NCBI GenBank assembly: GCA_035582835.1
Contig: JAYKAV010001267.1
Span: 226,621-290,620 of the forward strand
DNA length: 64,000 nucleotides
DNA from: Phoebastria nigripes
Taxonomy: Eukaryota; Chordata; Aves; Procellariiformes; Diomedeidae
Direction of reading: 5' to 3'
Shown: positions 40,315 through 52,600 of the stretch, in pieces
How positions within the stretch are numbered: the first letter of the stretch is position 1
How the letters are laid out: each line of letters opens with the position of its first letter
Notes under the pieces: model-generated
The model's database searches: none
The model's input: only the letters and a program-made list of their open reading frames with translations
What the model was told of the DNA's origin: nothing
Program-made: the position numbers and the translations under genes

Positions 40315-41320
40315 TTTTTTTTCTCAGACTTAAAAAAGCAACCTATGTTGAATACTATATCTGTGTGTATTTGTATTACTTGATGGTATGTCTTCTTTTT
40401 TACCCATGTTGACATGCATATAATCTGATAATTGTCATTGGCCCATAGACCATTACCATCACTAAGTAAGAAATAACCATAAAAATGTAATCTTGGCTTT
40501 CCTGTAGAGTGCTGCCTGACACACCTCTTTGCCTGTTCTGTTCTTCCTAGCAGACTTCAGCTCTTTTTTACACTTCAAAATACAATTTATCTTAAAATGT
40601 ATCAATAGTGCCACTGAAGTATACTTTCTTCTTATTGATTAGAATTCGTTAATTAGGGTATTCATGCAGTAAAGTGTGAATTTGTGTGTTAGTTATAGTT
40701 TATGCTCATTCTGGTTGTCTATTTTTTTGAAGTGTATTATGCTTGTTATAGTTCCATATCGTAAAGCATTTTGCAACTGTTCTTAATCTTTTTCTATACT
40801 ACTTCCCTTATGTTTTGGGTTCCATCCTTTCATTTGTCAGTCTCTTTACTCTTAAATGATAAAAATTATTTATTTTGTCTTTTAAAACAATGTAATTAAA
40901 ATCAGTCCTTAAGCTCTGAAGTAGGCCAGGAATGTTTTAAACATTGCTTTCAGCTAGATGTGAAAAATAATGACATTATATTACTGTCATATAAGGTATG
41001 CAAATTAGGATCAAATTCAAATAGCATGTTATGTAAGCTGGATTTATTTATTCTTTTCTTGTTATTGTTGCTATATAGTTTGGATTTTTGAACTAAAAGT
41101 TACACTTGCATTTCCAGGTAACTGACAAAACGAAAAAGAAAGAAATCAGAAATTAACGCAAAGACTCAAATAAACAAAGGGAAAGTAAGCAGAGAAAAAA
41201 ATGTTCTGTTGGCCAAGCACAATATTCTTAATGATTGTGGGGGTGCAGTTCATTGATTTAATAATCAAAAAAACCTAATTCCAAATTAGAACTTCCTTTT
41301 CATGATGGTTTCAAATAGTT

Positions 41321-41362
<42 letters not shown>
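41321..41362. repeat. C7-T35 homopurine/homopyrimidine tract
   Basis: Seven C are followed directly by 35 T on the plus strand. The tract lies about 740 bp before the exon with the start codon. The T-run length may be unreliable in the assembly. Confidence 0.85.
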
Positions 41363-41368
<6 letters not shown>

Positions 41369-42102
41369 TTTGTTTGTTACCACTTCTTAAAAAATAATTA
41401 AGCTAGGCTTTATGGACTCTTTTTCTGAGATTATGATAAAAATTGTCTGAGGTAGGATGTGATTTGGTTATGCTCTTTGAAATGTCTTCTATAATAGTCT
41501 TTGCCTACCAGATCATGAACAATCATGTTAACATATCTTAATATGTTAACATCCCATAGGTAAGTGGTAGAAACAGATCCTGTGTATGCCTCCAGTTCAT
41601 TGCAGAATGAAGTAGAAGAGGTTATCTTGGACACTAGGCTAACCCATTCTGCTCCACATTGCAGCACAGAAGGAACATTCTTGTGATCAGCTATGTCTTG
41701 GCTGATATGTGGCATTGAAGAAACTGGTTTTTGTCTTGATCATGTACTTAGTTGGGCATCTAACAAGCAAGAAAGATATGTTAGGGATGTTAGAAGATGT
41801 TAGATTTACAAATGTTGACGTTCTCTAATCTAGACTGATAGCAGTGTCTGCTTCTTTTGAGAATTAAGGCTATAGAAACTTTGTGTATATTGCCTTGTCT
41901 TCTAAAAAAGAACACAATTTTTAAAGCGTATGTTTTTTGTTTAGTTTCGAGGAATCCATCTGAAATATTTTAATGGCATTAACAGATACATATTTTGAAA
42001 TGCTGAATGACATGAAGTACTATGGATATATGACTTTTGCAATTTAAACAACGTGGTGAAATATAATGATTTTTTTCTTTTTTTCTTTCTTTTTTTTCCT
42101 AG

Positions 42103-42191
42103 GGAGAACGGTTTACTTGTAAGAAATGGATGCTAAAGGATTACAAGGAGAAGATAGACTGAAGATGCTCATAATTTTACTAGCTTATTTG
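42103..42191 (+). CDS. TNFRSF19: TNFRSF19 exon with start codon and signal-peptide N-terminus
   Basis: The acceptor is a long pyrimidine tract ending TTTCCTAG. Exon bases 42,103-42,125 are untranslated, and an in-frame TAA (42,120-42,122) stops just before the ATG at 42,126, which fixes this as the first possible start in the frame. The context is good (G at -3 and G at +4). The 22 codons run MDAKGLQGEDRLK and then the hydrophobic start MLIILLAYL, ending in phase 0 at the donor TTG|GTAAAT. A second in-frame Met at residue 14 lies at the edge of the hydrophobic core and would also give a signal peptide. The first 13 residues are the least conserved part of the protein. Confidence 0.85.
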
Positions 42192-43588
42192 GTAAATTAA
42201 AAATTATTCTTTTTCCCCCAGGGTGAATGTTGAGAAAATTATATTGGACACAGGAATAGTGTCTTTTGTTTTACACGTTACTGCTAACACTAAAAGTCTT
42301 AAACACATATACACAGACAATTACATAGGCATTTTATCAATTTTAAAGTGAGCTTGGTCAACTGCTTTGTATAATTTCTTGCTATTTCTCACATGCAATT
42401 AAAAAATTTTACCTTGTGAGCCTCTTCATGGAAGAAGGACTGGTCTAGGACAGAAAATGTAGATGAATATAGCGCTGTGAAGGTGATACTGCTTCACTTG
42501 AGAGAGATGGCAGGAATTCTAGGCAATTTGCAGTAGCCATCTCTTAGTACAGTATGCTATATATATATATAGTTTAGGAGTTTGGAGTATTCAATTTATC
42601 CACAGAACACAGCATAGCACACAATTACATTGCCTACTAAGCATGCTTCAACTCTGGCTTGCAGAGACAAGCTCTAGAACTAAGGGTAATTAACGCTTCA
42701 TAGCTATCAGAAAGGCTTTGGTCTTTCTGAAAAGACTAATACACAAAGTAAGAATTTAGTAGCAATTGTGGAGAGCACTTTCTGTGATGGAAGCCTATAT
42801 CTAGACATTTAATTTAAAATTCTATTGAGGGAGCTCACAGGGTTTGCTAATGTTCATGGGTAGGATTCCAGTGATTATACTGAGACTTTGCATGGCTGAT
42901 ATTACTGCTTATGGTATTTCTCATAATCTTAGTTTCTGGTTTGGTCAGATAATGTACTTAAATGCCTTTGAAGGCAGAAATTGGATTCTCTCTCATTTGG
43001 CCCATTAAAAATAAAGTGATAATGAAATTTACAGTAAATACTATTCATACAGGTTTGGGTTTTTTTTTTTTAAGTTTCCAAAAGGTTTGAGTGACCTTTT
43101 AAAAATCTCTAAATATTTATGTTTAAAGGAATAGATTTTAGCTTATTTATTCAATTGTAATAGCATCATTAGAAAAATAAAAAATCACAAATAAATGAAA
43201 CATGGCAATATAATGTGATGTGACCTAGCTTACTGTCATGAAAATTGTAGCTTTAGTAAATGGTCACGTGCATTTTTCATAATGTTGAGTAAGGTGAGGA
43301 ACTTAAACTCATGTTCAGACAATTAAGTGTTTTAACATTCCACAAGTGCCAAATATCAAGCAGGTCTTCTGAAAATTGTAAAATTATTGCAAGTCACTGA
43401 GTACTGAGAACCTTTAAAATTCGGGCTGCTTATCCATATTTGGAGTTAGATGATTAATTTTCATTGCCATATTTAAAGTTTTTGATAATGCAGAAAGTTA
43501 TTTTTAAGATAGAAACATGATATTATTTCTCAGATTTAGAGTTTATATAAATTATATGTTAATCACAGATTAATTATATTTTGGTGAG

Positions 43589-43621
<33 letters not shown>

Positions 43622-46600
43622 NTTTTTTTAAGCTAAGTAGGGTAATCTGTGAGACTGGAGATTGCAGAGAGCAAGAATTTAGGGACCACGCTGGAAACTG
43701 TATCCTCTGCAAACAGTGTGGACCTGGAATGGAACTCTCAAAGGTAAGCAAATCATGCTTTCTTGAATTTACTGTTTCCAATAAGTGCATGTACGTATGT
43801 GGTTAAAATAATAGATATCTGTACTTATGTGGAAATATTTTTTTTTTTTAATGATTTCGGTGTTTGAACCTTTTACAGTTTTTCAAGTACCGTGTTTTCT
43901 GGTTCTCTTTATATAAAATGCTCAGTTCAGAAAATGATGATGCCATTATTAAAGTAGGCAGTACCATTAGAGGATCTGGGTATGGGCTCTCAAAATGATT
44001 TTTTTTAAAGGTGAGTTAGTGCTACAGAGGGGGGAAAAAAGCTACAGGGAATTAAGACTGAATAACCTCACTGTGTAGAGGAGAGTACAAAAAATTAATT
44101 TCAAACCAGTGATTGGTACAGACCACTGAAATGGGGGGGACTTGATTTTTTACAATGCTGACTTTCAGAATCAGTTCTGGATTTTAGATGAAATTGCCAC
44201 TATAGACAATGTTTAAATATTTTCTATACAACAGCTTGTCTTAACAGAATGGTTTACAACAGAAATATGGGCATAAGCACATAAATACAGAATAGGATTC
44301 AAGTGAGAACTGAGATATTTTCTTAGAACAGCTGGCAGATAGGTGCTTGTTCTGTTTTCACTAGCTCAGTGGTTGGAGCACTTTGTGTTGGGAAGCTAGA
44401 TTCAAGTGAGGCTCAATTTCTTTGTTTTACAACTTATTAAAAATGCTATAAACCTAATCCATATCTTTATGCCGTATAAAGTAATTGAGAAGGTTGAGGC
44501 CAGAAAAATACATGGTAATATGTAGAAAGCATATAAGAAGTCCTTGTTAATATCATGGAGAAGGAAAGATTGTTATCGTGAGTCTTATGTAAATGTTTTT
44601 TCTTTTGGAACAACTGCATCTCTTCCAAAAGAAAATCCCCATAGAAGTTTTGGAATTAGCAGGTTTTTTATAAATGCAGAAATGAATCAACGGAGGTGAA
44701 TCATGACTGAGGTTATGGACTGGGAATCAGTAGAACTAGAAAGTTAACTTGGCAAAATTTCCAGCAAAATTCCAAGTCTGAATGCAAGTCATGAGGGGGA
44801 TCTTAGTTGCTTTCAGCACAGAGAAAGCAGGTGCTGTGTATAAGCAAGGATGGAGAACAATGAAGGAAGATATAGCTGAAACGGGAGGGAGGGATATGGT
44901 GTGACTCACTAACTCGGTCACCGGAGGTGAGAGAGATAAGGGGATGAGTTATGCATCATGGGGAGACTGGATGTTTTGGGGGAGCAGGTGTGTCATGCTA
45001 GAGGTGTGAAGATGGTCAGGCAAAAAAGAGAGAATGCAAGCTGGTATCATGAAGGGTGAGCAGCCTTGTCAAGTCATGCATAAGCACAAGACTCTTTCTT
45101 CTTCTAGTGTCCAGCTACTATACCAACATCTTGCCCATTGTTAGAGTGTAAAACTGTGGCCCAGACATAACTGTGCAGTGTGATCGATACCTGATAGGTG
45201 GGGCCATAAAGCAAGAGAGAAGTAGCTGCCCTGCCCAGTGCCTTTGCATATAGAAGGGCAAACTCTGTTTTGTACTCTTACCGATGGTGTAAAAAGGATG
45301 ATAAAGATAGAATTTAGGGTGTTATTTAGGAGGAGCGAAATTTAATTTTCAGGGTTGCTTTTGCAGGCAAGTATATTATGTAGCTCCAAGGGGGAATTTG
45401 AAATGTTATTTTTGAAAAATTTTTAACGTGAAACATTACTAAGTCTGGTGTGTATGTGAGTTTAAACAACAGGGAAAAGGAAGCTTTCAGTTTGTGGGTT
45501 TGTATTTCTTACTATATTCAGCTCTGAAAAAAAGCACAAGTATTGTGGTTTGTGGGTGGTTTGAAGAGATTTGCTGAAACTGAGTGACACATTTCCCTAT
45601 CTCTCCATCCCCTGTAGCTAGTGTTCAGTGCGTTAATAGAAATATTTAGTTTCACACTTTGGTGAGGATTGCTTTCTATGTTAGGCAGTATTAGTTAAGG
45701 TCTAGTCATACAAACAATGCTGTTGAAGTAGAGATTTGAAGATGACTAACAGTATGGATATGGTTTTGTTTGGATGTTTTGTTTTTTTCAGATTGGCCTT
45801 AAATTTGAGGACTGAAAGGTTCTGGGGGGTGTTTTAATTTATAAAGGCATTTGTAAATATGGCACTTTATAACAGTGGTCCTACTAAAGCAGTATTATAT
45901 GCGTTGATGTAGCATACTTATCTAGTTGGCAAATAAAAACCAAAAGCATAAAAACTAATGCTCTCAGTAATTACACTTTCAATTTAATAAAGAAATGCTA
46001 AACTAAAATAGGAAGGTCACAGTTTGCAATAGCACACTATTCAAGTTATGGTTTTACTTTAACTGTTTTTGTTTACAATCTGATGGTCCTGATTCTTAGG
46101 ACTAGTTTTTCTGAAAATATGAATGCTTAATTAATTTCAATGTGTAAGCAATTACTTCTCCCAGACATGAATAGGCTTTCAAATACTGTTTTTTGCTACT
46201 ACACTAGAACTGAAATAATTAAACAGATTTTGCTCAAACCTAAATGTGAGTGGAAGCATAATTTCCTTTATAAATAGAGGTACAATTTTCTGTGAATCAT
46301 AGTGAAGGATGTGATGCTGTNGCTGTTACTGAAATGCAGTTGAAAGTAGTCTTGCTGAATTACAGCTTGAAGCAACGAAGTATGTTAAGTCAAAGGTCAG
46401 AACGCAAAGGGAGAAGGGATTTAATGATATACCTGAAGTAATTTGCAGCACAGGAGGAGTTTTGTTTGCTTGGTTTTTTTACGTGTGAGAAAGCAATGAT
46501 GTAATTATGGTGTAGTTGAATAACAGTTTCTTAATAACAAATAATGTGTCTGTTTTCCTATCAAATATTTAGTGCTCATGGATAAAACTAGATATACTGC

Positions 46601-49600
46601 TGGATGTAGGAGCATGACTGTATGTCTAAGTATATAGTAAAATACAATGTTATCAGTGGTTTTTTTGGTTAGGTTCCCTCCCCAAAGTGTTTTAAGCAAT
46701 TGACTGACAGGTTTCTTTTTTTATGTTACTAACAAAAAACCTCAGCCTATATTGTTGAATATAAAAGGCCAGCTATTGGGTCATGCAGCAGTGGACCATG
46801 TGAATGGTTGATGTAAACATATGTTCCTATTTCCTTCCCTCGAAACTCAGTTCAGGTATAACTCCTACTGCTGAGTAAGCTGAAGCAGACGGGTCCAATG
46901 TCAAGGACTGCAGAGCCCTCGCTTCACTCTTACTTACGAGAAACTACTTCATCTTAGTTACAGTCCAAATCCGTACATTTCTTTCTTGTTATTACTGACT
47001 ATACAAAAATAGGAACTATGTTACTTCAAAAAGCCAAGTAGAGTTAGTACGCTAAACACTATGAAAGGAAAACTGGAGTTCTCAAGATAAAAAATTAAGA
47101 TAAATACCGAGGTACAGATGGGTACTATGACTTAAATACATTGCCACTGAACTGATCAGCAACCCGTTTAGAGCATAAATACACTTGTGCATAAGTACAC
47201 TTGTGCATGTACTTTCTTCCTTTTGCCTTTGTTAAACTGACTACGTGATGTTATAGAAATCAAAACTAATACATTGTTACCTAATTGTGATATCTGTTTG
47301 GTTTGGTTTTTTTTTTTTTTTTTAAACTTCAATGGGATTTTTATTGTGGATTTATAAAACCCAGTTAAGTCAACAGTCATCAGTTGTCCCTACACTTAAG
47401 GGAAGACACAGTGACACCTGAAGATCAGACTTAAGAATCTTAACACAGGCTGCACAGGTGACTTAAGGGATGGCTAAAGCCTAATCAAATCAGGTCCTGT
47501 GTGACAGTCCAGTCTGTTCCCATGTTGCCAGNTACACTCAGATATACCACAGACTTGCATCAACAGTATGGGTAAATGTGCAGGGCAAAATACCACCTGT
47601 GCAGAGTGGGTGTGTGTATATACATACGTATATACACACACATGTGTGTGTGTGTNTATACTTATTTTTACAACTATTAACTTGAGTTATTTATATGACC
47701 TTTGTTGCTATACTATGTGAGCATTTCATAATACCTTTCTAAGTTACAGAAATGCTGTTGCCTTTTCTTAATTTATACATGAGACACTAGCACAGAAATC
47801 AATTTACCCATGGTAATGCAGGAAGTTTTTGGTGGAACAGAGTAGACAGAGGCCACAGAATCCAGTCTGTGGTCCACAAGAGGATGGAGGCTCTCTCTTC
47901 ACAAGGCACCACATGGACAAGACAAGGGGCAATGGGTACAAGTTGTACCAGGAGAGAGGTTTTATCTCTATATAAGAAAGAAATTTTTTACAGTGAGAAC
48001 AATCATTCACTGGAACAACCTCCCCAGGAACGTGGTAGAGTCTGCATCACTGGAAGTTTTTAGGATGCAATTGGACAGGGTGCTAGATCATCTCATCTCG
48101 GCTCCCTGTCCCATGAAAGATTGGACCTGATGTTCTTTCAAGGTTCCTTCTGACCTGGGCTGTTCTATGATTCTATGATGAGTGTTTAATTTTAGTTGCA
48201 AACTAGTGCTCAATCTATTGGATTGACCTTCCTGTCTGCATAGATAAGCAACTTCAGACACCCTTTATAGCATGAGACAAAAAACCCAACAGAAAAACGC
48301 AGCCTTATTTCATATAACTGGTTCCGAATCTAGACTATTCTTTTCAGCTTTTGCTGTCGCAGTAGTGGGGCTCTCTTTTTCAAGAATGTTTTTAAACTAA
48401 TTCATTCTTCCTTAAAATAAGAAAAAAATAGTACACCCTCAACTCTTCCTTTCTGATTCCCTATCAACTGTTCTAACAGCAGCGCTGCAGATGTTGCATT
48501 AACTTAGAACTAAAATCCATTGATCACTTACATTGATTGTATTTTTTATAAAGTACTTTTAACATTATTGCCATCATAAGAAAGCCAGCTTTGTTATTGT
48601 ATCAACAATTTAGCACTGATGGGGAAGGGAGTGAAAACTTCTCCTCCTGTTTGTTTGCTTCTATTTGTTCATTTAAAAAAAAAAAAAAAAAAAAAATCTG
48701 TATAGCCTTTTCTTCTCATAAACATGTGTCCTTGGTAATGTTTGTGAAGCCTTTGAACCACTGAAATAGCTTGCTTTTGAGTGTGTGGGTGTTTTGTTTG
48801 GGGTTGTTTTTTGTCTCTGTTGGGGGTTTTTTTGTTTTTGTTTTGTTGNTGGTGGTGNTTTTTTTTTCTTTTCTTTTTTTAAGCTGTGCCGCCTTTTGGG
48901 GTGGGAGACTAAAATGATTGTATCGATCCAGAAGGAAATGTTTGCTTCATGTGGCTCAGCATTATTTCATTTCTCATTCATTTAGTAGGAGACAAAGCAT
49001 CATGTAGTTAAGCAAGTGGTTTAATATCTTTCATTCTTTAAGTGGCTTCAAGTTGCCAGTGCCTGAATACTCATTGGTGTGGCTTGATAGTAAGAGCCTT
49101 TTTTGTCCTATCTTAGCAGTAATGTGTTTCTGTATAAATCAAACCTTATATATGATTCAAATTTATATAAATCACAATTAATGCACAAAAAATAACTTGG
49201 GATAGTTTGGGTTTCAGCCTTTTCCTGAAAATGTTCCAGTACAGAAATGAGAGTCCTTCTAGTCCTTTCACCATAATTTGCTTTTTTAAAAAAAAAAAAA
49301 AAAAATCTATAACTCTTTATAGCTTCCATGTTTGTTTTTTTTTTTTTTTTAATTTATATATGAAAAAGCAATCCATATCTCAGCCTCATCAAGCTTATAT
49401 TGCAACTGAGAACTTTAACTAGAATTCTAGATTGTTTTGTCAACAGATCACATCTGAGGTTGTAGTTCAGAAACATTGAAGTGACAGTTTTGGCAATAGT
49501 AAGTTCTTTCCACAGTGCAGTTATGCTGACACAGCAGATTTTTAGGGTGTACTATGGAACAGATCACTGAACTGATCACTTCTAACCTGGATCAGTCCCA

Positions 49601-52600
49601 TGGTCAGATTTACAGCTCAACCTCATAATCAGTTGTATCAGTACAGTTGAGGACAATGTATGACAAGGAAGAAAAAGCAGAGATGAAAGGGAGAGAGTGC
49701 CTTAAGCCAGAATTGCCACCAAATACGTGATGATAAATACTGTCACCAAGAGACTGCTGCTGTACAGAGAGCCTGTNGGACAGAGGCAGCTTGATGGTTG
49801 CTAAGGCTTGGCTATGTATCATAGGTTGCTTCCTTGCACCAGGTGTATGATGAAGGAAAAGGAGACCTGCATCTTGGCTCAGAAAAGGAATTGTGAATTA
49901 AACAGGTAGGTACTGTTTGAAGCTACTCCTGAATGTAACAGTCCTCATACAGAACATGAAAGGTGGTGTGCTATGTCTGACATGTTGTCCCAGTGAAGTT
50001 ACTTAGAGCAGCTGCTACCAGTTCAGCAGTCACTCTGCAACTTTTCAAAGCAAGAGAGCTGCTTGTGAGGAAGCCTGCCATATCTCAGCTCAGGAGAGGC
50101 TAACACGTATTTCTGGGTCAGTGTCCTGGAAGCTGGAGCAGCTGCATGTAGGCATGTCAAATCTTACTCACTGAGCATGAAACTTTTCTGATACTAACTT
50201 TGTGCTTTGCTGCAGCAGCTAAATCTGACATGTTTGCAGCACACTGTTACAGCCTGTCCTACTCAGAGACTTCTNCTGATAGATATGGCTGATTATTGGA
50301 TTCTAGATGAATCTGATCCACAGCCTAAGGTACTTTTGGAAGCTAAAACTGTGTGCTATTTAACAAGGCCATATACTCAAAGGTATTACTAAAAACTTCA
50401 TTTCCCAGCACCAGTGTAGTACTGCAACCTGTTATATGACCTGACATCAATTAAAAGTGTCTTAATGACTGGAAGGCTTTTTCTTGAGAATACCCAAATA
50501 TTCTTGTAATCATCATGGCCTAAGTGGAACTTCTCTGTGCTGTACTGTCTAGGGACTTAACATAGGTTGTGGATAATCAGTGGAACTAGAAACAAATTCT
50601 AAAATGTACTTGCAGATTACAATCTTAATAATGCCTGAAAGCATTTTTTAAAATTAAATTTGAGGTTATTTTAATTGAAAGAATGTTTAAAATCTAATTT
50701 ACTGTTCATTTACTTTCTGCGTTGCATTCAACTTTTAGGGAAAAACCATACCACTTAACTCCACTACCCTTTATAGTCTGCTATACTTCTGGTCGTTCTG
50801 TCTGAATTGGTGTTTGGGTAGTATATACTGAAAGAAAATGTTAACACTGCCAAGGTAGTACTTGAAGTGGTGTCCGTATTATTGTATGCTTTTAATATTT
50901 TTAGCTTGAAACTAAGTTATGAATTTAGTTAACTAGTTGGCTACAGATTCCTAGGTGGCCTTGACCAGTCATCTCACTTGATACCTTAGTGAAACCCACT
51001 TCTGAACAAAGTTGTTCTGGGGATACGTACATTAAAGGTAATGAGATGTCACAATACTGTGATAGTGAAAGCTGTATAAATATCTAGAAAAATAGAAGTG
51101 CATTTGAATTTTGAGGATTTTTAAAAATTAATTTTAGTGCAGTTTTCTAAATTAGTGTTTGGGTTTTCATGGCTTGTGTTGTGTATCATTTGAGAGAGAA
51201 ATATTTCATTAATGTTACCTGGTACCACTGATGGTAGCATTGAAGAGGGGAAGTGGAAAGGGAAGAGTGGACTAAGTGTTCTTCACAGTACACTTCACAA
51301 TAGGAGAAATAAATATAGCGTATATTTACCTGCTCTTGTGGGTTTTTTTCTGGCACAAAAATAAAAATGTTTTTTTGAAATCTAGCTAATCGAGGTTACA
51401 AGTTTTATTTCTCTTTTCTGCAGTCCTGAGGTGAACTGCCGCAGGAGATGAGCCCTCTTTTAAAAATATGAGTGGGAGGATAGAAGGGATGAGGGGAGTT
51501 GGGAACTATTCAGATCTCATCAGCCATATAACTTGACAACTTCATAAATAGAGCACTAAGAAAACTGGTGCACATCAGTTTTGCACATGTACTGATAAAA
51601 GATGAACAGTCAATTGTTTGTATCTTTGCTGGACTGCTAAATTATAAAGTCCAAGATTTCAAAGGGTTTGAATCCATCATCTAAATCATATCCTTCAGTT
51701 TTGGGAATGTGGTTAATTATGAGTACAGATCTGTTTGAAGTTCTGCCTGGTTTACAAGCTTAAATATTTATTTGCACCTGCCAGGCAGTTAACTACCTCA
51801 AATATTATGTGAACATAAAAAGCACATACATAAAGTTGTAGTTGTTATGGATTATATCTGCAGAATTCCTGGCAAGGACTTAGAAGCCATCTTTGAAAAG
51901 ACTGGAGACTGTAAATTTCTTGGGCAGAAGATTTCCTTATATTGCATCCACCATTTTTATAGCTTTAAACTAAACTCTTCCACGTTACAAAGGACCACTA
52001 GGATGTGTCCATACATCCAACTACAGCAAAGTAGATCTGACAGAGCTAGAAACAACTTACTCAAGCTTTGGCAGTTTGGGCCAGTGAGTTGAAGGCATTT
52101 AATTCTAACTTTATTTCCTGGTGTTTGCTTGTTTTTGATCAGAAACTTCAAAGGTAGTCTGGAAAGGAAAACTTATAATTAAGTTGATTTAAGCCTTATA
52201 TTTGAAAGTTTACTAGAACTTGGGAGGGACTGATTCCAAGTGATTTATCAAAAGATCCGAATATACATGGTTTGACTGAGCTATATAATATATCCTATAA
52301 CGCTACTATTTGGATGATCTAAATAGAAAAAGTAAAGAATAGGTATTTAGAAAGAATGTGTTAAGGAATAATGAGATTCAATGAAAAAGTTTATTTAGAA
52401 TTAGGAAGAGCAAAATCTCCTAACAGAAGTTAGTCTGGTTCCAGTCCCTGGTGGTAATCATGTAGCTTTGTATACAGTCTTACAACTGCATAAATGAAAT
52501 TTGAGTGTAAAACTGAACACAGTAAGATATTTTTAGGTGACATAAAATGGAACTGCTAGAACCTCCATTGTTTTGGCATCGATTCCTAGCAGAAACTGGT

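Larger units (their letters stand above)
34743..42102 (+). other. TNFRSF19: TNFRSF19 intron 1 (5' UTR intron), inferred
   Basis: If the donor at 34,743 is used, this intron is about 7.4 kb. It is AT-rich with no coding exon visible. Isolated N bases are at 35,332, 37,133 and 39,448. A (TTTG)n repeat lies at about 40,293-40,314 and a C7T35 tract at 41,321-41,362. First introns of such genes often contain enhancers, but nothing here proves one. Confidence 0.5.

Noticed and set aside
44355..44420. A functional tRNA gene
   Set aside because: The A-box is perfect, but the acceptor stem does not pair, the A-to-B spacing is short and there is no pol III T-run terminator close by. It is a SINE relic.
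51847..52092. Plus-strand open frame of 81 codons in intron 3 as an alternative TNFRSF19 exon
   Set aside because: It has no cysteine-rich pattern, no strong flanking splice sites and no place in the known TROY domain order.
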